Assembly (NCBI GenBank): GCA_037447655.1
Contig: JBBHKE010002600.1
Location: forward strand, 98,501 to 162,500
Origin: Zygnema cylindricum
Lineage: Eukaryota; Streptophyta; Zygnematophyceae; Zygnematales; Zygnemataceae
DNA length: 64,000 bases
Direction: 5' to 3'
The position numbers and the translations under genes were made by a program. Positions 1-10,200 of this stretch are shown in pieces. Each line of letters starts with the position of its first letter. Within the stretch, counting starts at the first letter, position 1. The notes under the pieces were generated by a model. That model made no database searches. It saw nothing but the letters and a program-made list of their open reading frames with translations, and was not told the origin of the DNA.

Positions 1-550
1 CGGAGGAGGGGAAGAGGACATTCCGGTCCGTACAAGAAAGTACGGCGAAGTGAAGGCTGAAGGTCGGCCATGATGTCGTCGGAAGGAGAGAGAGAGGGCG
101 ACATGGAAGCAGATATAAAACACAGGGACCTTTTTGGCTTTTTCATTTGCGTGCTCAATAGAGTAATTAAGTCAGGAGGGGAGTGTTAAAACCACACTAG
201 GCGAATCATCTATATGGCCGCCGTAGCCGCAGTTGTTCAAATCGTGCGATTTTTTCATTTTTTCCGATTTTATGTATAGTTCGTGACTTTTGAAAAAGTC
301 GCAAAAAAACGCGGAGTACTTTCTGTCTGGTAAACTGAACGGGAAATTTACGGAAATGTACGGTATTTTACGGTAAATGTACGGACTTTGACGAAAAGAT
401 AAGTTGCACTTCTTAGTACTTTCTGTCCGGTAAACTGAACATAAATTTTACGGTAAATGTACGAGATTTTACTGAAATGTAAAATCTTTTACGAAAATGT
501 ACGGCTTTTACGAATTGGACGTTGCAGTGTTGCACCATTTGCGCGTGGTA
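1..550. other. Intergenic repeat with possible LTR boundary and direct repeats
   Basis: I see no gene here. A purine-rich run at about 171-182 (AGGAGGGGAG) is followed at once by TGTTAAAACC. This resembles the polypurine tract and first bases of a 3' LTR, but no second LTR or LTR end could be found. From about 310 the DNA is rich in TACGG/GTACGG words. A segment starting AGTACTTTCTGTC and continuing GGTAAACTGAAC occurs twice about 100 bp apart (near 315 and 415), so part of this stretch is a tandem duplication. Confidence 0.35.
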
Positions 551-1107
551 CACCGCCAATTGTTATTAGCGTGTAAGCCTTTTTAGCGTATAAAAATAAT
601 TACCGTGGTGTACGCTATTTAAGAATTTGAAAATTTTGGAAAAAATCATACATTCTAGTTGTTTGATTATGGTAATTTGGATCTTTGAAAAAACAAATGT
701 CGATCGCAAACATGCTTACACTAATATAGGTCTTAGTACACAATCTGACAAATCGTACACAAATCGTACATTCACACAGTCGAAACGCGGCTGTCAGACG
801 AGTATGTGCGAACGGGATTTTTTACGACCTAGTTTTTTTTCCTTTTTTAGAACGCACGTTCTCATGCGTCCGCGGTTACTAAAACTAATTTATTATACTT
901 TTTAACTTAAAAAGGTACATTTATGTACGGTTTGACACTGACCGTACACCACTCTAGTTAAGAGACAACGTACTTTCGTTTTTTACTGTACTTGGAAAAT
1001 AGCCCTAATTAGAGGAATGAAAAATATATAATAAACTACGCTACTTGCGAATTTAGAAAAAACCGGAAAGGAATTAGCCGACACTACGCCAATAGCGATT
1101 GGCGGTG
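551..1107. mobile_element. MITE, CACCG-TIR family (TA target site)
   Basis: The left end reads CACCGCCAATTGTTATTAGC. The right end is its inverted complement, GCCAATAGCGATTGGCGGTG. TA precedes the left end and CA follows the right end, a one-base-altered TA duplication. Inside there is no transposase, only AT-rich DNA with GTACGG words. Part of the interior recurs reverse-complemented at about 45391-45690. TIRs beginning CACCG with TA duplication fit a Tc1/mariner (Stowaway-like) non-autonomous element; that class is an inference. Confidence 0.65.
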
Positions 1108-2497
1108 CAGTTAACTAGAGAACCGCATATAGTGTTTCCTTACATTTTATGCAATGTTGGGATGTTGCCTTAGGGTGAAGTTCCATCATACTTTTCTGTA
1201 ATTGTACGGCAAACTCAACAGACCGGGTCGATTGAGTCGATGTTTCCATCACGTAGAGTCTGTAATACACGTGTTCTAAATTGAATGCGCCACGCAAGCT
1301 ACGATCCGATATTGAATATCTTTCAGATTTTTAGCACCGACAATCTTTACTTCAAATCTTGACTTGCGTACCATGTACGCGCGTACGAAGTAATCATACG
1401 ACAAAATTTTTACACATTTTGCAGATGCCAGTCTGTTTTCAGCTCATTTTTTAGGGTTTCTATTTTCGAACATAACGAAAGTCCTTTGAGAGAAATAGTG
1501 TGACGAACAAAAGTTACCGAAAATAGCGTGACGAGGGAATGTTACGAAATTTCGTTTATATTTTCGGTTGTATTTTGGAATTCGCGTGTCATGTGCGAAT
1601 TTTAAGATTTTTCGTTGGTTTTCCATCATGACACGTAGCTTAATCGTCCAGCGTTTCACGATTCTTTTTTTCCTGTATCTGCCAACCCACCTCCTCGAGC
1701 CACCTCCTCGAGGTGGGTTGACAGTTACAGAAAAAAATGAAGCCAACTCCTCGCAGATGAACATCCGACGGCCATTATTACCTCCAAGACCTTCGGAGAG
1801 TATCGGCAAGATTCTCTGTAATGTAGTTTTTTGTATAAACACAATATAGGATGTACGACTTTGTACGGAGGGTCGCGGATTTCGCCTGATGGAACGTCAC
1901 CCTTAACTGTATTCCTTTCTTTGGCAGTTTTTAGTTTGTGGCCGGTTTGCTGGATCTGTAATCTACTTTTTTTTTTCCCGTGGTTCATTCACGGTATAAA
2001 TTTTGTTTGGTTGCCCGTCCACGTGGAACGTTAATTTCTTTGATTACGTCCGTCGCACCTTTTCACGTGTACGTTCAAGTGTACCTTTACATTATTTATT
2101 GTAGATTTTTTGATTCTTTTCGTTTCAGATTCCTTGTACGAAATATTCCTTTTGTGGTTAACTTGGCCATCCACCGACTTTGTAATTGGCCGTCACTAGT
2201 TACACCTTTTTGTCCTTTGCGGCTTCGATTCTTTTGTGGACGTCGTGTAACCAGTCCACTCTAAATGTAGAGTTAGACTTAGTACTTATTCTGTTCATTT
2301 TGTACATCAAATTTTAACCGATTATAATGAGAAGACATTATCTCCCCTGTGCTTCTCCTTTTGTATTCTTTTTTTCTCTTTTGTCTTCATCTTTTGCTTC
2401 CACATTCTCCTTTGCCATGATTCCATTATATTTCATCTTTGATGTCTTTCTCCGATTTCTCTCTCTTTTGCCCACCATGCCCTTACCTTCTACACAC
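1108..2497. other. Intergenic, no supported gene
   Basis: The open frames here are short, overlap each other on both strands and show no recognisable domain. A GGTGGG-centred inverted repeat lies at about 1684-1723 and is listed separately. The rest is AT-rich with pyrimidine runs, for example around 2350-2480. Confidence 0.4.
1684..1780. repeat. CCCACCTC/GAGGTGGG palindrome with conserved flank
   Basis: The sequence CAACCCACCTCCTCGAG is followed by a second CCACCTCCTCGAG and then GGTGGGTTGAC, giving a long GC-rich inverted repeat. The downstream text (CTCGCAGATGAACATCC) resembles the text following the palindromes at 31393-31430 and 31509-31546 (TTCGCAGATGAACACCA). The three sites are therefore copies of one dispersed element. 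Its nature is unknown. Confidence 0.5.
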
Positions 2498-2770
2498 CTA
2501 GTACTGGCAGCTGCAATAGTAGTAGTACTGGCATAAGGTAGTACTAGCAGCTGCAGCTAGTACTAGGTGCAGGCATAAGCAGTAGCTAGTGCTACCAGTT
2601 GCAAAAGCACTAGTACTGGCAGTAGCAATAGCAACTACCAAGATTTTATTTTTTTTGTAAGAAGCCTCGATATATCGGCGATATATCGCGATATTTTTAT
2701 TTTTGATATATCGAAGCGATATATCGATTATCGGGTACCTGAAATTCGATATATATATCAAATATCGGCA
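2498..2770. repeat. Low-complexity AGTACTGGCAGCTGCA and CGATATATCG repeats
   Basis: The first part (about 2500-2640) is built of variants of AGTACTGGCAGCTGCA and GCAATAGTAG. The second part (about 2665-2765) is built of GATATATCG palindromes spaced 10-20 bp apart. No coding potential is supported; the minus-strand frame across it is simply repeat sequence. Confidence 0.55.
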
Positions 2771-2847
2771 AATGGTCCTCGATACCCAACACTAGCGCGT
2801 GGCAGAGGTCGCATAAGTCAAATTTTTACATAACCGTGCCCGTCCGC

Positions 2848-3084
2848 GTTTTTTTTTTTTTCGGATTTTCTTTCCCGCGGAATGTCATCCTACGTCGTGT
2901 CAGTTCGCTAAAAAAATTCGTCAGGTGGCGTGCGCTGTACCATGATCATACGTCAGATTCGTACGATCGTCGAAGAGTGCCCACAACGCACACCCATACA
3001 ATATGCCTACTCTACGCGAGTTTAGTGCCAAGTTTAGTGCGCCTACCAAAGGCCTACCATAAAAACGCCTACTTTTGAACTATG
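2848..3084 (-). mobile_element. hAT-like MITE fragment (CATAGTTCAAAAGTAGG family)
   Basis: The right edge reads CCTACTTTTGAACTATG-like sequence, the inverted complement of the terminal repeat CATAGTTCAAAAGTAGG. The interior (GTCAGTTCGCTAAAAAA, CATGATCATACGTCAGA, GCGAGTTTAGTGCCAAG) matches, reverse-complemented, the copies beginning at 37960 and 45159 and the piece at 17170-17404. The opposite terminus is missing, so this is a truncated copy. The hAT assignment rests on the 8-bp target duplications of the complete copies. Confidence 0.6.
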
Positions 3085-4213
3085 GTACAAGCCTTCGTCA
3101 AAGATTCTCGAGCGTGCGATATGAATTGTACAAATTGCACTTGAGTTCTTCAAGCACGTTTCTACAATATCCACCTGTCGCTATCTTAAACATTCTGTAG
3201 CCGGCCACGTTATCCTTCAGAGAGTATGAGGACGTTGGGTGTCTACTGGCTAGATGAAAGACCAATGCAAAAAAAAAAAAAAATCGGACGGTCGATGTTT
3301 ATGTCCACAAGTTTGGAGAATATCGAGAGATTCTCAATAGAGATGCTCGTAAAAAACATAAATTACACTGTACGGAATGGTAGCACAAGGCCAAATTCCG
3401 ATAAGTTATCTCACTTTTTTGGCTTGATAGAGGTTTAACATACTGGGAATCAATATTAGGGAAACATTCCATTGGACAAAAAGTGGGGTTCGTTAATGAC
3501 GCAGTATGTTTTCGTAGTGTGTCGAACAGAACCTCACCATTTTTTTTTGTTAGACGAAACATCGTTACTCGAAAGTTGTCCGGAAGCTCTAATGGTATGG
3601 GCTTAATTATTTACTGTTGCATGCTTTACTTGTTGAGATTCGCGAAGCAATCACGCACATCATTCAGTGGGCCCTAGCTCTCGTCGCAAGGAGAGTTGGG
3701 GCCCGCTGGTTGATTACCATTGGTACACGAGAAAAAGCAAAAAAATATCCACTTTGAACAAGCGATCACCGCCATACACGTCGTACATGCCATGTGCCTC
3801 TGGACACGCCGAATAAAGGTCAGGTGAAAATATCCTCGCACGCTTCGTTTGACATCCACCGACATTTAATGTTTTCCGCGACCTTCAAAGTTTGCCTCGT
3901 ATTTTTGCCAACCCGTTCCGAAATTTTGATTTTCATTTTCAAAATCAAATTTAGGCTGCAAACTTTACGTACTAATCATTAACTAATCCTTAACTACCTC
4001 AGGTTGTTTAGATATTTCTTACAAATGTTTCGTTTGTAGATCTTTTGAGATTTACATAATCTCGACTCTAACGTATGTGGCGCCAATCATAATTGATGAA
4101 GGTTTGTTATAGGCCCAACAAAATGGAGCCGACTTTTAGTAAACGGGGTTAGGACACTTGTCCGTACATTTATTGGAACCGCCTAATGGAATGTTAACCC
4201 TTAGCTTTTCTTA
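3085..4213. other. Intergenic; possible decayed transposase and a GC-rich hairpin
   Basis: No intact gene is visible. A possible mariner-like remnant lies at about 3483-3677 and is listed separately. GGGCCCTAGCTCTC and GAGAGTTGGGGCCC at about 3670-3704 form a strong imperfect hairpin with an 8-nt loop. The remainder is AT-rich. Confidence 0.4.
3483..3677 (+). pseudogene. Possible remnant of a mariner/Tc1-type transposase
   Basis: The frame contains NDAVCFRSVSN, a run of phenylalanines and then VRRNIVTRK. In a shifted frame the text goes on PEALMVWA. In mariner-like transposases an NDR-x-Y stretch, a block of arginines and a conserved MVWA motif occur in this order before the second catalytic Asp. 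The match is short, needs a frameshift and has no intact catalytic residues, so the call is tentative. It could equally be chance coding in AT-rich DNA. Confidence 0.25.
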
Positions 4214-4907
4214 GGGCGTGTTCCCATGTAACCGATATTTTGAAACGTTATTTTGGAATTTAGCGCTGATTTTACGGTGTACTTTTCAAAGTGTGCTTAT
4301 GTGAATCGTTACTTGCACGTTTATTATTTTGAATATGTGGCAGTAATACACGTCGCCAATACTTGCGAAACCCAAAATGCTGACATTTGTAGACGCCAAC
4401 GATCTCGGAACAAACTGCGGACATTTGTACGCCGCAAAGAGCTCCTGACATACTGGGACAATTGTCGACGCCGACTGTCATTTGTTGACGCCCACACGTG
4501 AACGACATAAGCAATCGCCTACGTCTACAAAATGACATTTGTAGACGCCCACAAGTGGACAACATAAGCAAACGGACAAACACATTTTTTTTCGTATACT
4601 CCCAACTACAAAAAAACAAATGAAAAATTTTTACGGGTGCAATCCAGGCTTTCTATTCGTCAATAGGGTAGTATTTTGATTAAAAGCAGGTCGCGATTTG
4701 ATTTCAGTGCAAGCGTGAAGATGAGCTGGAAGTGGGTCGCGATGATAATACTGCCAAATCGCCTTATCTTTCAGGTTCCAAGATGACGCAAAATGTATTT
4801 GAGTTTTTGCCCATTTTTCGTACGGCGTAATGTTTTCAAGTAGGAAGTCCCATTTTCTGTGTAAACGACGGAAAAAAACCATTACTTGAACACATGGGGA
4901 CACGCCC
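4214..4907. mobile_element. Tourist-like (PIF/Harbinger) MITE, copy 1
   Basis: Terminal inverted repeats GGGCGTGTTCCCATGT and ACATGGGGACACGCCC are flanked on both sides by TTA (4211-4213 and 4908-4910). A 3-bp TTA duplication with TIRs starting GGGC is the signature of PIF/Harbinger Tourist elements. The interior has several ACATTTGTAGACGCC-type direct repeats and no transposase. A homologous copy in the opposite orientation is at 35156-35764. Confidence 0.8.
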
Positions 4908-5098
4908 TTATTGTGGGAAGCGTATACTGGAAAACCCATGTGAGAGCATCTAAAGTACAAATTACCAGAAAGATCGGATCAGTACGGATTTGTGTCAGAC
5001 AAGTACCACGTACAGCAATGGTAAGACCGGACAATGTTATTCGTCATGCCAGAGTAGACGTTACTGCGAAGGAGAGCATTGGACTCGTAAGACTGCTA

Positions 5099-5637
5099 CA
5101 CCGTGAATCGTTATTAGTGTCAAATTTTAAATAGTGTTGAATAAAATTTACTGTATTTGATGTTAATTAAGAATTTGTTTTTTTTTTTTTAAAAGGTGTA
5201 TTCTAATTTCGGCATTATGCTAATTTGGGAACAGCAAAAATGGAATATTTGCCGTACGATTATGTACATTACTATATGTATTCGTACAAAACATTAGAAA
5301 TCGCACGCCAACGTGAAATTTAAGTATCCGTACATGTCAGACTAATTTACGTGTCAGGATAATCCCATTATTTGAGCGCACGCTCCTATGCGTGCGCGTC
5401 TGATTTAAATCATTTTTTGTAAAATTTTCACTTGAAAAGGTACATTTATGTACGGTCTGACATGGACCGTACACCATGCTATTTAGATCTTATTGTACTT
5501 TCGTTCGCTACGCTATTTTGTACGGTACCATAATTAACGTCAAGGAAAAATTAAAATCATGTATCCTATTTGAGGAAAAAAATAAAAATTTTAAGAACCC
5601 AAATTAGTGACTTTGACACTAATAACGATTCGCGGTG
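5099..5637. mobile_element. MITE, CACCG-TIR family (539 bp)
   Basis: The ends are CACCGTGAATCGTTATTAGT and the inverted ACTAATAACGATTCGCGGTG. TA lies directly outside each end. The interior (AGCAAAAATGGAA, GTACGATTATGTACATTA, AGGTACATTTATGTACGG) matches the 530-bp element at 18864-19393, so the two are one subfamily. There is no transposase frame. Confidence 0.75.
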
Positions 5638-6770
5638 TAGCCGTTTCTCTCAATCAAAATACGATAATGCTGGACAAATAGTCTAGACACTTGCGGTAAC
5701 CCTAAATTACCTGAATCGTGGCAGATTCCGTACGCTTTTGTTTTGTACGGGCCACAAGCCACACATCCTGTCGGTTCGCGTCCAGACTCTGGTCCCAAAA
5801 ATTGTCTGGGGCCGCGTTTCCCAATATCTGTCGGGGAGGATTCTGTAACCGCCGCGTGTCAAGATTAAGACAAGCTGACCGCCGCCTTTCACTCCAATAG
5901 TCTGGTTGCAAAGCACTAAAACCAAAACACTAAAAACAAAACTTCGCTGATGCAGCTTGTGAGCTAACAGGCAACTGGATAGACGCTGGACGAGCGAAAA
6001 ACCGACGTTTGCCACGTCAGCATATTAAATAACAGAGTTGTACGGACTTGTTTTGTACAAGCTGTCACTTTCTACATTAATTTTCTCAAATTTTATTCTA
6101 AAGTACAATGTCACAAAAACAATTGCTCACCGCTCACAGCAAAAGGACGGAACCCAAAAGTTGCGGGATATTTTCACCATTCTTAACTAATGAGCGGACC
6201 CTAAAGGACGAACCCAAAAATTACGGGATATTTTCACCATCCTCCACGAATGAGCGGGCGCAGCTGAACCTTACCCTACTTTTCGAAACTCCCTGATTAC
6301 CGATGGCTATGTTAAAAAATCCGTAAAATCGTTCCCAGCAGCATGGGAACCGGCTCTTATCATATGCAGCTGTTTAGCACGAAACCTTGTACGAACTCCG
6401 TGTTCTGCGAACAGGAAAGTTTTGTACAATAAACAAAGTGTACGATCACTAACTTTTGTCGTCATAGTCCGATAACATTTGATACGTGTCACACAAAGTC
6501 CCGTCCATGATTCCGACCGATTGCGGACCGTCACGTGTCCGTATAGGAATATGCTGTCAGAATTCGGTTCAGGTTCACACTTCCCCAAGTCCACCACGAG
6601 TTTAAAACCGCCAATTGACTTTATTTCAGCCGCCGTACGCCACTTTCTGACAGTTCAGAGAACAACCGAAGAGTGACGACTACGCCTTGAATCGCTATTG
6701 GAGCTATGTGAACAGTTCCAGTTACAGTTATTAGGTTAATTTCAGACTCTAATGACGTGGCTTCTTTTGA
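5638..6770. other. Intergenic, short tandem duplication at 6141-6258
   Basis: No gene is supported. Two near-copies of about 60 bp sharing ACCCAAAA, ACGGGATATTTTCACCAT (first copy GCGGG) and AATGAGCGG lie side by side at about 6141-6200 and 6203-6258. The 5700-5900 part is GC-rich with several inverted words but no recognisable protein. Confidence 0.4.
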
Positions 6771-6785
6771 ACCATTTATAAAGCT
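6771..6785 (+). promoter_or_regulatory. Candidate TATA box
   Basis: TTTATAAAG lies about 65-75 bp upstream of the first ATG of the dehydrogenase-like fragment, at a plausible core-promoter distance. The assignment depends on that fragment being a real first exon. Confidence 0.35.
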
Positions 6786-6847
6786 AGCTTTAGGAACTAC
6801 AGCAAACGATCGGTTTCACCAACGCTATTGGAGGTTCGCGGGCGAGC

Positions 6848-7099
6848 ATGAGGTCGCGCCGATACTACAGTAGAGCGATAGGAACGCCATTCGCGTCGTA
6901 CGATTCGAAGACGAGGTCGGGCGCCATGGCGGAAGCTCGAGCCTATGCCAGTAAGGGAGAGGGAGAACCGTTCGAGCCATGGACCTATGAGAAGGGCGAG
7001 CTTCCTCCTGGGGAAGTGGAAAAATCCGTACTGAACGAAATGCGACAAAACAAAAAATCGTGTTCACTGTACCTTTCGCCGTCGCTTGAATTCGATTGA
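6848..7099 (+). pseudogene. First-exon-like fragment of a zinc-type alcohol dehydrogenase
   Basis: After a short basic leader the frame reads ARAYASKGEGEPFEP, then WTYEKGELPPGEVE. This matches the extreme N-terminus of medium-chain zinc alcohol dehydrogenases of the YahK/cinnamyl-alcohol-dehydrogenase type, where the next residues should be a hydrophobic VKV strand and the catalytic CGxCHxD motif. Here the homology stops abruptly after GEVE and neither the zinc-binding Cys nor the GHE motif follows. GAA/GTGGAA at that point could be a splice donor, but I find no downstream exon on this strand before the opposing methyltransferase gene. It is more GC-rich than its neighbours and has a TATA-like box upstream. 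It may be a truncated gene or a captured fragment. The two in-frame ATGs at 6848 and 6926 are both possible starts. Confidence 0.45.
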
Positions 7100-7534
7100 A
7101 ATTTGTGAATTTATTTACACGTGCAAGTACGTGTTCCTAATTTTTTTTCGAAAATACTTTGATTTAAAACACATCTTTCCTGTGTTGTTAACAAAAGTTT
7201 GAAAATGACATTTTTTGGCGTGGCCGTGGGTCGTAGAACACAAGACGACAACATGTAGTACATCCTAAATTCGATGATTACATAAAATGTACTTCTCATT
7301 TTTTCTATTTTTTTGTACGGTTGAAACTTACGCGGTACGGTTCTAAGTTTTACAGGAAAACAACAGAAGAAAATCCTTACATAGGCACATGGAGACGCAC
7401 CCTTACAAATCGAAAGGACACCATTCGATGCAAAATAAAACTTGGAAGACGCGCTTTACGGTAACAAAACTGCGGCAACCACATAGAAATAGAAGTGATG
7501 TGCAAACCTACTTTCTCACTTTACTTGAACTCTA
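7100..7534. other. Intergenic, no gene seen
   Basis: AT-rich DNA without a supported frame. The part around 7440-7500 (GGTAACAAAACTGCGGCAACCACAT) resembles the dispersed repeat at 37239-37793. Confidence 0.4.
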
Positions 7535-7753
7535 CACTGTGAATTGCTATTAGTGTTAATGTTTTTTTTGCCTCTTAAAGCATTGTTTATCCGTACACAC
7601 ATCTCCGACTGTGGATCTGACGGTTGCAATTAAAAGGTGAAATTCTAAGCTTTCGTTTGGTGGTCTCAAATTGAAAATCGGACAAGGGTGTACCGAGAAA
7701 AGATGTTTTTAAGTGGCGAAAAAAAATATTAACATTAATAGCGATGCACAGTG
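7535..7753. mobile_element. MITE, CACCG-TIR family, 219-bp subfamily
   Basis: Terminal repeats are CACTGTGAATTGCTATTAG and the inverted TTAATAGCGATGCACAGTG. The interior shares ordered words with the 215-bp element at 12153-12367: TCTGACGGTTGCAATT/TCCGGCGGTTTCAATT, AAAGGT, TTGGTGGTCTC and TTAAGTGG. The two are sister copies. No coding capacity. Confidence 0.7.
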
Positions 7754-8875
7754 AAGTTTGAGAGCGAGCACATGTTGGCTTTTAACTTACAACTGGAACC
7801 TAATCACCGAAACGTTACATTGAACTTAGACGCAAATTGTAGAATGATGTGAAACGAAGCCACTCAAAACGAAAGTACTAGAAGACCTGTATGGAAAAAA
7901 TAATTCGCACGAAACGAAATAAACCTTTGTACACGATAAAGAATTGGACTCCCTTAAAAATAAAACAAAATGAAAAATATGCGCGTCGTCACGCGCGACC
8001 AAATCAAGCCACACTATTTGAGGACGCCAAGATGTGCTCTACAAATTAGAGTTAATGATAAATTAGTATCATTGTGTACCCTAAAAAACCCAATTTACCG
8101 TAAAGTACGCTAATTGTTTCATTACGCTATCTATTTTATTACGCTAATAGCGATTCACGGTGTACTACTCTGCAATAATTTACGATCGTACTAAGTGGCT
8201 GACCTTTTCTGGGGGAAATGAGGCGCTAAGTTCAAGTTGCAAAAAACGTTTTTTGAACAAAGGGTGCAAATTAGGTCATATGCGGCGGAACTATCTGGAT
8301 TTTTCTCGGAAAGGGTCTAGTGGACCGTGGAGTTAAGCTTTTAATAAATCGAAAAACTACAGATTCTCATTTCAAGCAGAATCTGCGTGAGGTGGCTAAT
8401 CACTAAATAAAGCAAAGGGTGTACTAATTAAGGGGAAAAAAGAAAAAAGGGAGAGAGTTTGTTGTTGTACCTTTCTCTCCCACTCCCTCCCTTGTTCTCC
8501 CTCTCTCTCAGTCTTCCCCCCTATTTCTTCCTTCCAGTTTTTTCTTGTAGCTTTTGTATCTATGAAGGTTTCGTACTGTAAACATTTATCCCATTGAGTA
8601 TAAGATAATATACATCTGTTCATTATTAGTTTATTACCATTGCCATTGCTGTTACTATTGCTCACGTTCGTGGTTTCCAAAAAAAAAGGGTGATTGGTAA
8701 TACCACATACAGATTAGAATCGCGCATGATAAACGTAACGTTGGGTACATGTAGGTTCTTAACTAGCACGAATATTGTGAAAAAAAAGGTAAGAAAAACG
8801 CGTGTACGGATATCTCGAGCGTGAATCCTACACCATTTTCAAGTAACAGCTCCACCCATCCCTTATCAGCGAGTA
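7754..8875. other. Intergenic; MITE end and dispersed-repeat fragment
   Basis: A GCGCGTCGTCACGCGCGACC segment at about 7980-8000 belongs to the dispersed family of 37239-37793. An orphan CACCG-TIR end (GCTAATAGCGATTCACGGTG) finishes at 8162. A pyrimidine-rich CCTCCC/CTCTCT run lies at about 8470-8540. No gene is supported. Confidence 0.4.
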
Positions 8876-9057
8876 CACCACGAATCGTTACGGGGGTAAA
8901 AAAAAACCTATTGGCTCGAAATTTACATCAGGTTTATTATGTCTAATCCACTTTCACATGATGTTGCTGGTTTCAAAATACGGCGAGTGTGTCACATAGG
9001 GGCTAGACTTTAGGGTTACCAATATAGTGTTATTAACCCGGACAACGATGCACGGTG
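8876..9057. mobile_element. MITE, CACCG-TIR family (182 bp)
   Basis: Ends CACCACGAATCGTTACG and the inverted CAACGATGCACGGTG, with TA on both outer sides. The interior is short and non-coding. Confidence 0.6.
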
Positions 9058-9590
9058 TACGTCACGGTTTACCCTTCATCAATTCCACAAGACAGAAAGA
9101 TATTAGTGAACACTGACATTATATTTCAGTATGACTGTGCTTATAAAAAACATCATGTTTTCAGCTGAATCTTCGGCAACAATAGTAGAGTAAAATATGC
9201 ACAGAGACTCATACACATAAGACTTTTAAACTTGCAGACTCACAAGAATCGAGTCCAAGAATGAAGCGAGCAATAGAAAAGGTAACCTTCTCACTTTCCT
9301 TTCATCATGATGCCAAGATTAAAAGTCTGGAAAACCCTGTGATGAGAAAAACTTTTGTATGTCCTAAAAATTTGTAATAGTAATTGCCACTGTCCATTGC
9401 TATTAGTGTTAATCACTCTTATTGTAAGAGAATATTTTTATGACCCAAAACAATTAAGTGCTTACCCAGTGTAAGCCAAGTTGCGGAACCTAATCTAGTG
9501 TAGTCAATTCTAGTACAGTGTCAAAGCTGATAATCCACTAACTCTAATAGCAAAGGCTGCATACTTTTCTTCACAAAAGATGTCACAAAA
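9058..9590. other. Intergenic, orphan MITE end
   Basis: A single CACCG-family terminus (CACTGTCCATTGCTATTAG) starts near 9387 without a detectable partner. No gene is seen. Confidence 0.35.
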
Positions 9591-9597
9591 GATGGCA

Positions 9598-9800
9598 TTA
9601 AAGAATATAACAGTAGAGAAGATAAGATTAGAAAAGATACCCTTAAAGAAGATAAAATTGGAGAAGATGAGATTAGAGAAGGTACCATTAAAGAAGACAA
9701 AATTGGAGAAGATAAGATTAGAGAAGATACCATTAAAGAAGATAAAATTGGAGAAGATAAGAAAAGAGAAGTTCAGATTAGAGGAGATACCATTAGAGTG
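9598..9800 (+). repeat. 45-bp minisatellite, translatable as a basic 15-residue repeat
   Basis: The DNA is a tandem array of about 45-bp units containing AGAAGATAAGATTAGAGAA, GATACCATTAAAGAAGAT and AAAATTGG. One plus-strand frame stays open (9580-9906) and reads as a repeated KIRLEKIPLKKIKLE. I see no promoter, splice signal or homology, so I treat it as minisatellite DNA. A short basic amphipathic repeat protein is a weaker alternative. Confidence 0.6.
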
Positions 9801-10200
9801 CTCCAAAATGTTATCTTCAATAGGAGTAACTCCTCATCCTTTGACGTGCTTCCCTTTCCACTCCATCTTCAATTCTTACCGAAGGTTAAAGAGAGTAGAA
9901 AAGTGAATTCATAAAGGTTGTAAAGAGTGGAAACCTGACTGACTTATTGATTTATTCAAATCGTTCGACACTTACAAATCAAAATCTCCATGAATGTAGG
10001 CGAGGGATTTTATGCCCATTTGAGCCCAACACTCACATTAACACCAAATGCGTGACAAAAACTGTCAGATTAGGTTAACCGCTCAATCGTCCTATTTATT
10101 ATGTACAAACCTAGAATTCTTCTCAGCCTACAAACTTGTCAAAACCCTAATCGGTATTCCAATTGCAAATGCCCTAAAAAAATCATATAGTTAACCCAGG
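9801..10200. other. 3' flank of the methyltransferase gene
   Basis: On the minus strand this is the 3' UTR and downstream region of the methyltransferase. TTTATT-type words near 10096 and 9948 read AATAAA/AATAAG-like on the minus strand and could serve as poly(A) signals. No other gene is seen. Confidence 0.35.

Noticed and set aside
2836-3078. Plus-strand frame ending LPKAYHKNAYF, repeated at 17257, 37987 and 45165
   Set aside because: The same text appears wherever the hAT-like repeat occurs; it is repeat sequence without transposase motifs.
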